A stretch of 64,000 nucleotides of DNA from Bog-473 sp963711065 (GTDB lineage: Bacteria; Actinomycetota; Acidimicrobiia; Acidimicrobiales; RAAP-2): the NCBI GenBank assembly GCA_963711065.1, contig CAVQCO010000005.1, positions 62,001 through 126,000 on the forward strand, written 5' to 3'. Below the pieces are notes generated by a model, which made no database searches, was not told the origin of the DNA, and saw only the letters and a program-made list of their open reading frames with translations. A program made the position numbers and the translations under genes. Of this stretch, positions 10,385 through 20,034 are shown one piece after another. Numbering within the stretch: the first letter of the stretch is position 1; the number at the start of each line of letters is the position of its first letter.

Positions 10385-10418
10385 GGATGCTGGGGGGTTG
10401 TTCGGACCCCCAGCATCC
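10385..10418 (-). terminator. Strong stem-loop between two minus-strand secreted-protein genes
   Basis: GGATGCTGGGGG (10385-10396) pairs with CCCCCAGCATCC (10407-10418), 12 bp perfect with an extendable base. It lies just after the stop of the surface-protein gene at 10447-11175 and before the next minus-strand gene (start 10298), as expected for an intrinsic terminator. Confidence 0.75.
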
Positions 10419-10446
10419 GGCTTGTGAGCGAGCGGTTCCCGCTCGG

Positions 10447-11175
10447 CTACGCCGCCTGCTGCCGGCGACGCCGACGGTTGCGGAGCGAAAAGCCGCCGAA
10501 GACGGCGAGCGCAGCCAGGGGCAGACCGATGGCCAACGGCACCTCGGGGGTGCCGTCACCGGGGTTGGCCCCGGAGTCGCTCCCGTCGCCCGCGCTCGTC
10601 TGGAACGGCGCGGAGAAGAGGTGGGGGTAGGCGAAGCCGTTGCCGGCCAGGTGCGAGGGGTTGGCGGCAAAGATGCCAAGCACGCACTGGTTCGGCGCCA
10701 TGCCACATGTGCCGGTCATGGTGGGCGAGCCGAGGTTGGCGTCGGGCAGGGCATAGACGGTGGGCCCACTCGTCCCCACAAGGTTGAGGCTGCCATCGCC
10801 ACTCGCCGGCTTCGGGCCAGTCACGAGCGTCGCCGCCTCGCAGCCGGTGTCCGAGGTGGGCAGGTTGGCGGTGAGGCCACCCGGGTCCGTGCACTCTTCG
10901 ACGTAGAAGAGTCCGCCCGTCGGGGCACCGTTGGCGGAGAGATTGGTCGTGTTCAGCACGGAGTTGGCCGCCACGTTCAGGCTGATCTGCTGACCACTCG
11001 AGTAGGGAGTCCCAGAGGCCACTGTGCCCTGGGTCGTCAACGAGGTGTTGCCGTCCCCGCTCGTCAGCGTGTTGGCGCCGGCCACACCCGACCCGACACC
11101 GAGTGCGAACACTGCACAGCACACGGTTGCGGCGCTGGTTGCGGCGACAGTCTTGAGGACATGCCGTATCGACAT
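10447..11175 (-). CDS. Membrane-anchored surface protein sharing a domain with the Big_1 repeat protein
   Basis: Exported protein of 242 residues. The start at ATG 11175 has AAAGGAG 8 nt upstream, so the longer in-frame start at 11229 is rejected. A signal peptide (to about residue 34, ending VAGA) precedes one domain almost identical over long stretches to the N terminus of the 3912-7281 protein (SGQQISLNVAAN, EECTDPGGLTANLP, GPKPASGDGSLNLVG, CVLGIFAANPSHLAGNGF). The C terminus is TPEVP, a hydrophobic helix (LPLAALAVFGGFSL) and RNRRRRR. There is no LAXTG, so it is either simply membrane-anchored or cut by another processing enzyme. It appears to be a stand-alone version of the domain. Function unknown. 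Confidence 0.75.
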   Translation of the reverse strand: MSIRHVLKTVAATSAATVCCAVFALGVGSGVAGANTLTSGDGNTSLTTQGTVASGTPYSSGQQISLNVAANSVLNTTNLSANGAPTGGLFYVEECTDPGGLTANLPTSDTGCEAATLVTGPKPASGDGSLNLVGTSGPTVYALPDANLGSPTMTGTCGMAPNQCVLGIFAANPSHLAGNGFAYPHLFSAPFQTSAGDGSDSGANPGDGTPEVPLAIGLPLAALAVFGGFSLRNRRRRRQQAA

Positions 11176-11602
11176 ACAGGTGGCTCCTTTGAGGTAACTG
11201 ATCGAGACACCGGCCATCGGCGCTCTCACGACTGGCTACGTTCTCTCACGGACGTCGGACCCGGTCAACGCAGACACCCGGTAAACGCCCAGGTGACACG
11301 GAGAAATAACCTTCGGATAACCCGGACGTGGAACGGATGCCACATTCGCCCCGTTCGGGCCCCCAACACCGGTGTCAGGCACAGGCTCCCCCGAGGAGCG
11401 ATCTCAGGGATCTTTGGCCTGATGAGGCAGCTGGGGCAAGGGGTACACGGCCCAGCCTCGACCTACTTACCCTTGCTTACCCCTTCGATAGTGGCATCGA
11501 GGTCCGGCGACCATCGACCCTTCGGTTCCGGCAGAGAAGGCCGCATGCAGATCTGGTCCGAACGAGTCCCGCGCCCGATCCGAGAACCGTGACTCGCCTG
11601 TG

Positions 11603-11608
11603 TAGTGT
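11603..11608 (+). promoter_or_regulatory. -10 box of a probable leaderless promoter
   Basis: TAGTGT lies 8 nt before GTG 11617, the preferred start of the lipoprotein gene, with no Shine-Dalgarno sequence between them. This spacing puts transcription start at or next to the start codon. Confidence 0.5.
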
Positions 11609-11616
11609 GCGCGGCC

Positions 11617-12165
11617 GTGAGATCCCGTTCCTTCCGCGGCTGCCTTGTCGCGTTCGTCGCGGCCGCGGGACTGGCTCTGTTGGCGACCTCGTGCTCGTCC
11701 CCGGCAACCACCAACACCGCAGTGGTCACCCCCGCGACGAACACGGGGCTGTGCAAGCTGGTCGGTCCATCAGTGGTTGCCACCGCCCTCAGCACCAGCA
11801 TGACGTATCCGGAAACGCTTGCCCACGGCTCCACCACAGAGTGTGTGTACCGCTCGAAGGAAGGGACTGGCGCGGCCGTCCTCATCCGCTACGACACCGA
11901 CTCGAGCAATTCGGCCTTCGCCAAGAGCAAAGCGGTCTTCGAACGTCGCGGTGAGAAGTTGGGACCGATCACAGGCCTCGGCGATGAGGCGTACTACTTC
12001 TATGAGCGGACCGGACAGGTGAGCGTGACGAGCGTGGTCCTTTTGAAAAGACACCTGCAGCTGTTGATCACGGGATCGGCGACGCTCGATCAAATCGGTT
12101 CGATCGCGCGCTATGCAATGAACCAGTACGAGGCGAAGCACTCACCAGTTCCGTATTCGAGCTGA
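11617..12165 (+). CDS. Small lipoprotein, DUF3558-like
   Basis: Predicted lipid-anchored extracytoplasmic protein of about 182 residues. The lipobox LLATSC follows a short basic and hydrophobic signal (RSRSFRGCLVAFVAAAGLAL). A Thr-rich spacer leads to a compact domain beginning LCKLVGPSVVATAL, with CVY, YYFYERTG and a final helix. This layout resembles the DUF3558/sensor-type actinobacterial lipoproteins, but similarity is weak and the role is unknown. GTG 11617 is preferred over GTG 11605 because the upstream one would lie inside the -10 box. The gene stands alone on the plus strand between two intergenic gaps. Confidence 0.65.
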   Translation: MRSRSFRGCLVAFVAAAGLALLATSCSSPATTNTAVVTPATNTGLCKLVGPSVVATALSTSMTYPETLAHGSTTECVYRSKEGTGAAVLIRYDTDSSNSAFAKSKAVFERRGEKLGPITGLGDEAYYFYERTGQVSVTSVVLLKRHLQLLITGSATLDQIGSIARYAMNQYEAKHSPVPYSS

Positions 12166-12728
12166 AGCGCCATTCTTCTCTTAAGGGGTAAGGGGACTCC
12201 CGCGCTCAGTCGGACGCCAACCGTCCCACAAGATGGGGCCGGCACGAGAACTGTCTCCGGTCACACGGTGCGAGTATGAGCATGATCGTGCGGTCACCCG
12301 AGACCGAGCGGCCTTCGGCTCCCGTTCTAGCGTGCCGCATCGAGCGGAGTGACCCAACTCCCTCCAACATCGGCAAAGCGCCCCCAAAAGGACCGACGGC
12401 ATCTGGATGGGTCCGGCACCGGGCCATGGATCTTGCTTTAAACTCATGAGGTCCCCGAGATCGGCGTCGGCACTGCACAACGCGGCAACAAATCCGAGCT
12501 GGCCAGCAGATTCAAACCTCATGACATTGGGCTCCTTTCCCGACACTTCTGGAGAACGACGGGGGATCCGGAGTTAAGACGTGATACCTGCTGGGCATAT
12601 TCAGGCGGACAACTTCGGGAGTTGCTCTAAGCGTCAAGGTCGACGCCGGAAACTCGGGTAGGGAACCGCTCACCAACCCGTCCAGCGAGGGTCTGAGCGC
12701 CGCATCCCCAGCACGACGTGGGGGACTG
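12166..12728 (+). other. Intergenic, no convincing gene
   Basis: About 560 bp. The only longer frame (minus strand, 12181-12546) has no family motif, no ribosome site and shadow-like composition. It probably holds the 3' end of the lipoprotein transcript and the promoter of the following secreted-protein gene. Confidence 0.5.
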
Positions 12729-15087
12729 GTGAATCGACCGAGACGGAAGGCAGGAGAGCGAGCAGCCAAGGGGAGAAGCGTCGGGCTGCTCAACCTATTG
12801 CTCGCCAGCATCGTTGTCCTCGGCATCACCACATATGTCGTCCCGACGTTCGCCAGGGCGACCGCCCCCGCCCCCGCCGTCGCTTCGGTGGCCGATGCGG
12901 TGGCCGGCGTGCCACAGAAGTGGTTTGGCATCGCGGCGACCCAGGACGGGGGCGGATATTGGGTCGTGTCCAATGGTGGAACCGTGGAGCCGTTCGGTGA
13001 TGCCGTCTCGTACGGGGACATCTCGACAACTGTCTTGAATCAACCCGTGGTCGGCATGGCCCCGACCTCCGACAGCCATGGCTACTGGCTCGACGCCGCT
13101 GACGGAGGCATCTTCACCTTCGGCGACGCCCGTTTCTGGGGCTCCACAGGCTCTCTGCATCTGAACAAACCGGTGGTCGGCATGGCTCCCACGCACGATG
13201 GGCGGGGGTACTGGCTGGTGGCGTCGGACGGTGGGATCTTCGCCTTTGGAGATGCGTCCTTCGAGGGATCGATGGGATCGCACCACCTGAACGAGCCCAT
13301 CGTCGGCATGGCACCCACGCACGATGGGCGGGGCTACTGGCTGGTGGCGTCCGACGGAGGGATCTTCGCCTTCGGCGACGCGGCCTTCGAGGGCTCCTTG
13401 GGGTCGAACCCACCCAGCTCGCCGATCACTTACATGGCGCCAACGTCGGACAACAACGGGTACTGGATCCTGAGCCAAGGGGGCACCGTCTACGGGCTCG
13501 GTGACGCCAGCAACTACGGGTCGGTCCGAGGCGCCTCCACTCCCGCCACTCTCGGCTGACGTCATCGACGAATGGCTACTGGGTCCTGACGGCGGACGGC
13601 GCCGTCCATCCATTCGGGAACGCAGCCAACTTCGGTTCGCCGGCGGGCGGTCCGGTGGCCACCGTTTCGCTGCCCAATCCGCCGGTCGCGTCCCCACCTT
13701 CGGCCGCGAACGGCAGCTCCGGCAGCGGTGGTTCCGGCGGCAGCGGGACTCAGTCCGGTGTCAGTGAGTGCGCTCACCCCGACGAGTGGAACGGCCGGAG
13801 GCGGTGACACCATCGAGATCTCCGGGTCCGGGTTCAGCGGAGCAACCGCTGTCTACTTCGGCAACAACGCCTCGTCCGCCTTCAGCGTCACCTCGGCCAC
13901 GACGATCACCGCAGTGGCCCCGGTTGGGGCGGGAATCGTCAACGTCCAGGTGGTGACACCGGCGGGCACATCGAGCGCGAGCACGGTATCTCGCTTCACC
14001 TACACGCCCACGGGACAACTGCCGATCACGGCGCTGGGCCAGCACCTCGAGGTCGGTGGCGTGCCCACCCTGTTCAGCGGTTTCAACGCGTACCAGCTGG
14101 GTACCGAGTGGGGAACCAACAACGGATGCGGTGGCATGGCGACCACCGCGCAGATCAACGCCTTCTTCGCATCGCTACGGCCAAATTCCCTCGTGCGATT
14201 CTGGGCCTTCCAAGGAACGATCGCGACGAACGTCCATACGGATCAATTGGACTGGGCCCCCTTGGACAAGGTCTTCTACGCCGCTGCCAAGTACCACGTG
14301 TACCTGATTCCAACAATCAGCGACCAGGGGGGAACGTGTGACGGCGGCACTTGGCAGGATCCGACCTGGTATTCGGGGGGGTTCAAGAACGTGTACAACT
14401 CTGCCTCCAATTCCAATGGGAGCGGCCTCACTCCTCTGTCCTACTGGGATTACATGAACGACCTCGTCAGCCGCTACGCGGAGTCGCCTGCACTTGGGAT
14501 GTGGGAGCCGATGAGCGAAGCCGAGGCCTCGACGTGTCCGGCTGCTTTCGAACCGAATGACTGTTCAGGACATCAGACTTGTTCCGACGAGGCTGTAGCC
14601 GCCGCGGCACTGGAGTACTTCTTCACCACAGTTGGAGCACAGATCCACTCGCTCGATCCCGAACACCTTGTCGAAGAGGGCCTGCTTGGCGGATCTCAGT
14701 GCGGCATGGTCGGGCCCTACTACCAGGAGCGTTGGAGCCTCTTCAGGTATAGACGTCCTGAGCGTCCATGACTACTACGGCCCAGTGCCGCTTGGTGGGG
14801 ACCAATGGAACGGAATGGCGGAGCGTTTCTCTCAGGCAAAGGCACTTGACAAACCGATCATCACCGGTGAGGTCGGAATCGTTGCCGGCTCGGGTCAAAA
14901 CGGCTGCGAAAGCTTGCAACAGCGCGGGAAGGACATGGCGGCAAAAATGTCGGCCCAATTCGCCGCGGGAGACAGTGCGTTTCTGGTGTGGAACTGGCTC
15001 CTGGACCCCCTGGGACCGTGCAGTTACAACACGGGGCCGACCGATAGCGCGCTCCTCGACGCAATCGCCTCTCCGCCCTCCGGCTGA
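12729..15087 (+). pseudogene. Secreted repeat + IPT/TIG + GH5-like glycosidase protein, three frameshifts
   Basis: Reconstructed length is about 785 residues. Order: a signal or anchor helix (residues 20-40), six repeats of about 42 residues of the type GYWLVASDGGIFAFGDA (also found in the 3912-7281 protein), a Gly/Ser linker, an IPT/TIG domain (SALTPTSGTAGGGDTIEISG), then a TIM-barrel glycosidase of the GH5/clan A type. Possible catalytic Glu residues are in MWEPMSEAE (acid/base) and PIITGEVGI (nucleophile); the usual Asn before the acid/base is Ser. Frames join if one G is restored at 13554-13555, one G removed at 13757-13758 and one T removed near 14732-14733. Open segments are 12729-13559, about 13562-13758, about 13758-14733 and about 14733-15087. 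As given, no active enzyme could be made. It would act on extracellular polysaccharide, perhaps the cell's own. Confidence 0.75.
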
Positions 15088-15110
15088 ACGAGTTGATCAC
15101 CCGACGCCGC

Positions 15111-16803
15111 TCAAAGAGCGGAGGGAAGGAACTCGGTCAGAGTGCCGAAAAGCAGGTAGAGGCCGGCCGCCCACAACGGAACCAGAACAAACCATTTGCC
15201 AGTTGCTTCGAACCAAATGTCAAACCGGCGGTACGAAAGCGCAAGGAGGAGTAACAGGCACATCTCGACCCCGACCGCTGGGAGCAGCGACCAATTCCAA
15301 CTCGCGGTGGCAGGATTGATCACGTGGTACGAAAGATGCTTGACGGGCGCCGGCGGTATCGTCAGGGGCTGCTTGAGCATCCCCACGGCCACCAGCCGTT
15401 GTGACGCTGAAAATTCCGGGTTGCACGTTGTCAACGTGATCCTGTTGTCCCCGAAGTAGTTCAGTACTCCGACATCGCCGGGTGATACGGCCTGAGGGGT
15501 CCCCGACACGACGTACGTCAGGGTCTGACCAAACGTCGTAGTCAGCAAGATTCGGTCTCCCGGCACGAGCCGGCCCAGGCCGTTGAACGGGGCCCCGTGC
15601 GTGGTTCGATGGCCGGCGATTGCGACGTTGCCAGCCTGTCCAGGCATCGCCGTACCGACATAGTGCCCGGGTCCCTTGGACAGGTCAGACTCCGTAGTTC
15701 CTTCGACGACGTACTGGTTCACGCCGATCGATGGAATCTGTATCTCCGCAATCACGGCCCCGTCGCCGGGGGATGGGATTCGGGTGGCCGCAGAGATCAG
15801 AGACTTGGAAGGGTGCAACCCAGCCGCGTGGTGCTTCGCCACAAGTGCGTTGAACTCCGACTTCAGCTGGCTCTGTGCATGGTGCTGGGCGATCGAGGTA
15901 CCCCACAGCTGCCACACGACAAAGAGCAAGATGATGGCCCCAACATTGCGAGTCCAAGTGAAGACATAGAACCAGGGGGAAGTATCACGGGTTGTCGGAC
16001 CGGTAGCTGCGGACTCAGGCCCGACCTCGGTCCCCCCCTCGGTTTCTTCCAGCACCGGGAGAACAATCGGCGACTCAACTGTTCGGACAAGGTTCAACTT
16101 CGCAGTCGGCGGCTCCTGCGGCTCCACGGTTGCCGGCTCGACCAGGTCCGTCGCCGCCGACAGCGGCACATCTAAGGGCTCGGCGACCGAAGCTGCTGGT
16201 TCCGCCGGAGCCGCCGCTTGGTCGGACGGTACCGTCGAAGGCTGGATGGGGACCGCGGCCGGCTCGGCCGGGTGAACGATCGGCTCGACGGGGATGACGG
16301 TGTGCGGGCTTGGTTTTGCCGGAGGCACGATTCGCTCGACGGGGGAAACGATGGCCGCGTCGATCTCGGGTGGACTCGCGGGTGGAACCCCCACCGAGTT
16401 ACCAGCACCATTCGACTCGTGGGACGGGAGGGACGGCGACAGGCGTTTCAGTTTGGGGGCGGGAGAGCCCCCGTGCCGCCTCGTAGGCCGCTCGGACAAT
16501 TCTGCCGACCGCGATCTCGACAGAGGGCGCACCATCCCCGGCCGCCCAGATCTGGGCCCAATCGACGTCGGGAACGACGCCCGGCAGGTCTTGGGCCACC
16601 TCCCGGCGGGCTTCGGAAACGATCCGCTCGACGAACTCCGCACACAGGGCCCGAGCGTCGATGCGCATCTCGCTCAGGCGCTCGGCAGCGGTTTCGGATT
16701 CGAGTCGAGGGGTCGTCACAGCCGTCATGCCTTCGCAGGGATTCGGGGCCTCAAGCGGATGTCTGATTAGCGAGCCGCGCTCCACTTCTGGCCGGCCCGT
16801 CAC
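15111..16803 (-). pseudogene. Class E sortase with long cytoplasmic tail, one frameshift
   Basis: Membrane transpeptidase expected to cut LAXTG signals and attach proteins to the wall. GTG 16803 is the start: AGGAG lies 7 nt upstream and a helical segment follows (DARALCAEFVERIVSEARRE). That frame stops at 16399, while the sortase itself is open in the next frame; one extra base somewhere in about 16400-16470 (there is a 5-G run at 16455-16459) accounts for this. Reconstructed length is about 563 residues. The tail is Pro/Glu/Val-rich; then come one membrane helix (VGAIILLFVVWQLWG), the catalytic domain with AGHRTTHG (His), ITLTTC (Cys) and ASQRLVAVG (Arg), and two more C-terminal helices. 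Typical class E sortases have about 250 residues, so the tail of about 230 residues is unusual. The LADTG protein at 7326-8123 is a likely substrate. Confidence 0.85.
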
Positions 16804-17281
16804 GCTACATCTCCTGATCGTAGGCCACTAAAGACGCTCGGTTTACAGCGTGCCTTCCTCCCGGTCGTCGCCGATCCCCGAACGCCCGCCCCGCCACAGA
16901 GCCGACCCGGCCGCGCCGGATGCCACACGCGACCGAACTGTGAATCCCTTACACGTAGCACGACAGCCAGCAGGGCCATCCGGCAAGCAACCGGGAATAT
17001 GCAGTTTTCCAGCCTCCTAGCCTTGCAAGTCAGGGCATCGGAGACAGCGAAGGCGACTGGGCTAGGGGCTCGTACTCCCCGCCGACCCCGAGTGGGTCTG
17101 CTCGTCGCGGTTCAAATCTCTTCAACGGTAAGATACCGGGTGATCTCGACAAATACACCTGAAAATTGCCCGCCTGTCTCGTGCTCGTCACGAGCGGTTT
17201 ACTCGAATCGCGTCTCCTATCGGGATCGGTCCCATGTGCTCATTTCCCGCATACTCAACGTCAGCGCCTCGGAACGGCTCA
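16804..17281. other. Intergenic region between divergent genes
   Basis: About 480 bp between the sortase (minus) and a plus-strand gene. Base composition drops compared with the housekeeping half. A ggttcaaatctc string at 17109-17120 resembles a tRNA T-loop, but no flanking stems form. Presumably it contains promoters for both genes; none is clear enough to place. Confidence 0.4.
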
Positions 17282-17881
17282 GTGGCTGAAGACTGGGTTG
17301 TCACGACACCAAGCGAAGACATGGCCGATGTCTCCTCAAAAGGCTTGCTTCCGCAGCTGATCGATTTGCTCTACGCATTTACCGAGGGACAGAAGTTGTT
17401 GGCGTCCAAGGTTCGGGACGCGAGAGTCGAGCACACTCGTCAATCGACTTCTCTCGTCGAGAGTCAGAATGACTCTTTCGATGACTCAATTGCTTTGGGG
17501 ATTACAAGCCCCAATGCATCCATCACAACACCGAAATCTTCAACGGACAATGGCGTTTGGGATGCGGGACGGACGTCACCCAAAGCGTTCAGCAACGTTT
17601 CTCCGCCCGAACCGAATATGGGAGTGATCACCACACCCGTAAATGCGATGGTCCCAGAGGAGAGGTCATCATCCGATCCGCCTGCGGCGACGGTGACCCA
17701 TGCGGGTCCGGCCGGCGACCCCTCTAGCGAAACCCACGTTCAGACCGACCGCCTCGACGCCGCGCGGATTGATGGTGAAGCGACTGCAGCGCCATTGAAC
17801 CGCGATTACAACTTCTTCGACGAGCTCGATTCAAGGTTGGCGGGTTTGCACGACTCACCAGATGGGTCCGGAGATCAGTAA
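17282..17881 (+). CDS. Hypothetical soluble protein of the envelope locus
   Basis: Not recognised. The frame is open from before 17234; a start at GTG 17282 or ATG 17321 is likely, giving 186-199 residues. It has a short N-terminal helix (GLLPQLIDLLYAFTEGQKLL), a long Ser/Thr/Pro-rich middle that looks disordered, and an acidic C-terminal motif (DYNFFDELDSRLAGL). There is no signal peptide or membrane helix, so it should be cytoplasmic. Codon use is clearly less GC-rich than in the housekeeping genes (27 of 60 bases G or C at 17461-17520). It sits next to other proteins with disordered cytoplasmic regions (sortase tail, DUF2510-like protein, coiled-coil protein), which hints at a shared complex. 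A spurious frame is still possible. Confidence 0.5.
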   Translation: MAEDWVVTTPSEDMADVSSKGLLPQLIDLLYAFTEGQKLLASKVRDARVEHTRQSTSLVESQNDSFDDSIALGITSPNASITTPKSSTDNGVWDAGRTSPKAFSNVSPPEPNMGVITTPVNAMVPEERSSSDPPAATVTHAGPAGDPSSETHVQTDRLDAARIDGEATAAPLNRDYNFFDELDSRLAGLHDSPDGSGDQ

Positions 17882-18008
17882 CTCGAACCCCTTATGGGCT
17901 ATGAGGTAGTCGAGTTTCCAACCCAGAACTCGTCAAGCTCCGTCGGTCCGCACTCTACATCCGCGATTCATGTAAGTGAGGGTTCTGCGAATCACCCCAC
18001 GACCGTTT

Positions 18009-19165
18009 TCAATTCTCAATCTTTACCGAGCTCACATACCAGCCACCCTGAACCTCAGAGACCATGATCTCGTAAATCGGGTCCGTCGGCGACGCACCTC
18101 CGGGTGGTCCGAACGTGCAGACAATCGGTGAGAACGAAGTGCTACACCCGCGGTCGAGGCTCAGCCCGCTGGCGTAAGGAACGTTGAAGAGAGTCGCGAC
18201 CGCAGCCGGTGTCGCCACCTTGAGTGCAGATGCTCGATTGTTCGTCGCCCAAGTCGCGACCAAGGCAGTGGCAGCCCCCTCCGCACTGGGGCTGAGCGTC
18301 GTCGGGACCGCGACGGTGGTCGTTCCACCGTGGGCCAACGTGGTCGTCGTCGTTCGGAGTGAGACCCGCGCCGGATGGCCGTTGCTGGAGTGATGCAGAT
18401 GCACATACGCCACACCAAGAATGCTCAGAGCCAACACACCGAACACAATGACGTAAGCGATTTTCAGCGAACGGCTCATGGCCTCCGGTTCGTCGTACAC
18501 AGCCCCGAGCCGTCGACGGTCGACCGCGAGATTGTTCAATGACTCCCCCGACGGTTCCATCGGATTCGCAACATGAGCGTGGCTCTCCATGGAGTAACCG
18601 CTCGGAACCGCGGCTGGATTCGACACCCGATCTTGACCGACGCCGTGCCGTTCTGACTGCGGAATGGGATCTAGGGTCGGAACGACGGACGAAGTGGTTG
18701 CGGGGTGCGGACCGGGACTGCACTGTCGCTCGAGCCCGGCTGTCATGGCTGGTCGGGCGGCGTCGAATTCTTTGGACTCCGCAGTCGGTGCTATCGGATT
18801 CTCAACCAGAGCCTTACTGACGAAGCGGTCGCCAGTTGGCGCGAACGGGGGGAATCGACATCTGATTCTGACCCCCCTACTCGGAATTCCGATTGCGAGG
18901 CTTGATCACTAGTGGGAGCGATGGAAGGAACTGATGGTGAGTGCGACGGGGCACTCCTTTGCGGCTCCGACAACGCCGGAGCCGAGCCGAGTTCATCCGG
19001 GCCTAGTGGGTCTTCGCCCTGGTTCCCGGGAGGCTTGTCGTAGGACCTCTTCCCACCGTCCATGACAAGCGGCGTCGGCCTTCCGTCCTCTGAAAAAAAC
19101 CGAAGTTCATGAGTGCCGAAGGGATCGGGCTTCCAGTTGGCAGTGTGGTCCACTCTCTCAGTCAC
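18009..19165 (-). pseudogene. DUF2510-like single-pass membrane protein, one frameshift
   Basis: Two open segments (18791-19165 and 18009-18746) join into one 385-residue protein if one base is added to the six-G run at 18847-18852. The N terminus (ANWKPDPFGTHELRFFSEDG) matches the DUF2510 pattern of actinobacterial proteins (W-x-x-DP-x-G-x-x-x-RF/Y). A long disordered acidic and Pro/Ser region follows, then a membrane helix (LKIAYVIVFGVLALSILGVAYV) and a Thr-rich stalk into an extracytoplasmic domain of about 100 residues with one cysteine pair (RGCSTSFSPIVCTFG). The N-terminal domain would be cytoplasmic. Without the repair the DUF2510 part ends before the membrane helix. Function unknown; DUF2510 proteins are often linked to envelope or secretion genes. 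Confidence 0.65.
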
Positions 19166-19395
19166 CCGAGGGGATCGGTAGGGTCGCTGGCGGGTGAGAC
19201 GCTGACTCTATCCGGGGAAGACCCAATCCCAACGGCATGCAATGGTCGTAGCGCCACGACGGGTGGCCGATAACCGGCCGTTGAGATCTGGAGGGTGAAG
19301 TGGGTGTATCCCGCGTTACGGCAGGATGAACGGCAGGCAAAACCTTCGAATTCCGCCTTGTTGATCACACATGGACGCGGGTAGGAATGGCAGAA

Positions 19396-20034
19396 ATGAG
19401 CACCAAACCAATCGATTCGGTGTTCGACGTCCCTGAGCGCGCCGCCAGCCAGAACCACGCGCCCGCGCTGTCAGACCCTTATCCGGGCATACTAAAGTCG
19501 GAGACTTCAAATCAGCCCAACCAACAGGACATCAACGACGGGGCAGATGTGGCCCACACGCCGGAAACAGACGTTGAGTGGACCAATGCTGAGTTGCACT
19601 CGATCGCCAGCACAATCGAGGAGCTACAACGGCGGCTCGAAGTGGCAAACACTCGGCTCAGCAGCGTTGCCACGGTTGAAGCGACGGAGTTGGAGATCGG
19701 ACGCCTCTTTGTCGAAGCGCAGCGGTTCTCTGAAGAATCGTTGTCCAAGCTCGAGCGCCAGATCCACGAAGTTCTCTGTGCGGCCGAGGACAAGGCCAAG
19801 GAGATCCTGACCGAAGCTACCGAGGAAGCTGTCGAGATCCGCCGACAGGCGCAGGAGGCGGCGCTCATGTCGACGAGGACCGCCCGGGAACTGCAGTCGG
19901 CGATTGCGGGCTTCACCACGGTCAACAATGAGCTGATCAAGGAACTAGGCGCTTTGAATTCCATGTTGACTCCGGCAAGCGAACGGGGGACGACCGAAAT
20001 CGATCCTTCCACGAGCGAGCCCGAGAGCGACTGA
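19396..20034 (+). CDS. Cytoplasmic coiled-coil protein, DivIVA-like in style
   Basis: Protein of 212 residues with no membrane segment. Start at ATG 19396: AGGA lies 9 nt upstream, while ATG 19387 directly abuts it. The first 60 residues look disordered and acidic. The rest is one long predicted coiled coil with heptad-like spacing (NAELHSIASTIEELQRRLE, then SKLERQIHEVLCAAEDKAKE and ILTEATEEAVEIRRQAQEA), ending in a disordered acidic tail. The Ala/Glu-rich coiled part recalls DivIVA/Wag31 and ATP synthase b-like helices, but the DivIVA N-terminal lipid-binding motif is absent. It could act as a scaffold for the neighbouring membrane proteins; this is inference from context only. Confidence 0.6.
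   Translation: MSTKPIDSVFDVPERAASQNHAPALSDPYPGILKSETSNQPNQQDINDGADVAHTPETDVEWTNAELHSIASTIEELQRRLEVANTRLSSVATVEATELEIGRLFVEAQRFSEESLSKLERQIHEVLCAAEDKAKEILTEATEEAVEIRRQAQEAALMSTRTARELQSAIAGFTTVNNELIKELGALNSMLTPASERGTTEIDPSTSEPESD

Noticed and set aside
12181..12546. Possible minus-strand gene
   Set aside because: No ribosome site, family motif or helpful context.
17071..17122. tRNA-like string ending ggttcaaatctc
   Set aside because: The bases flanking the loop do not pair and no acceptor or anticodon stem can be built.
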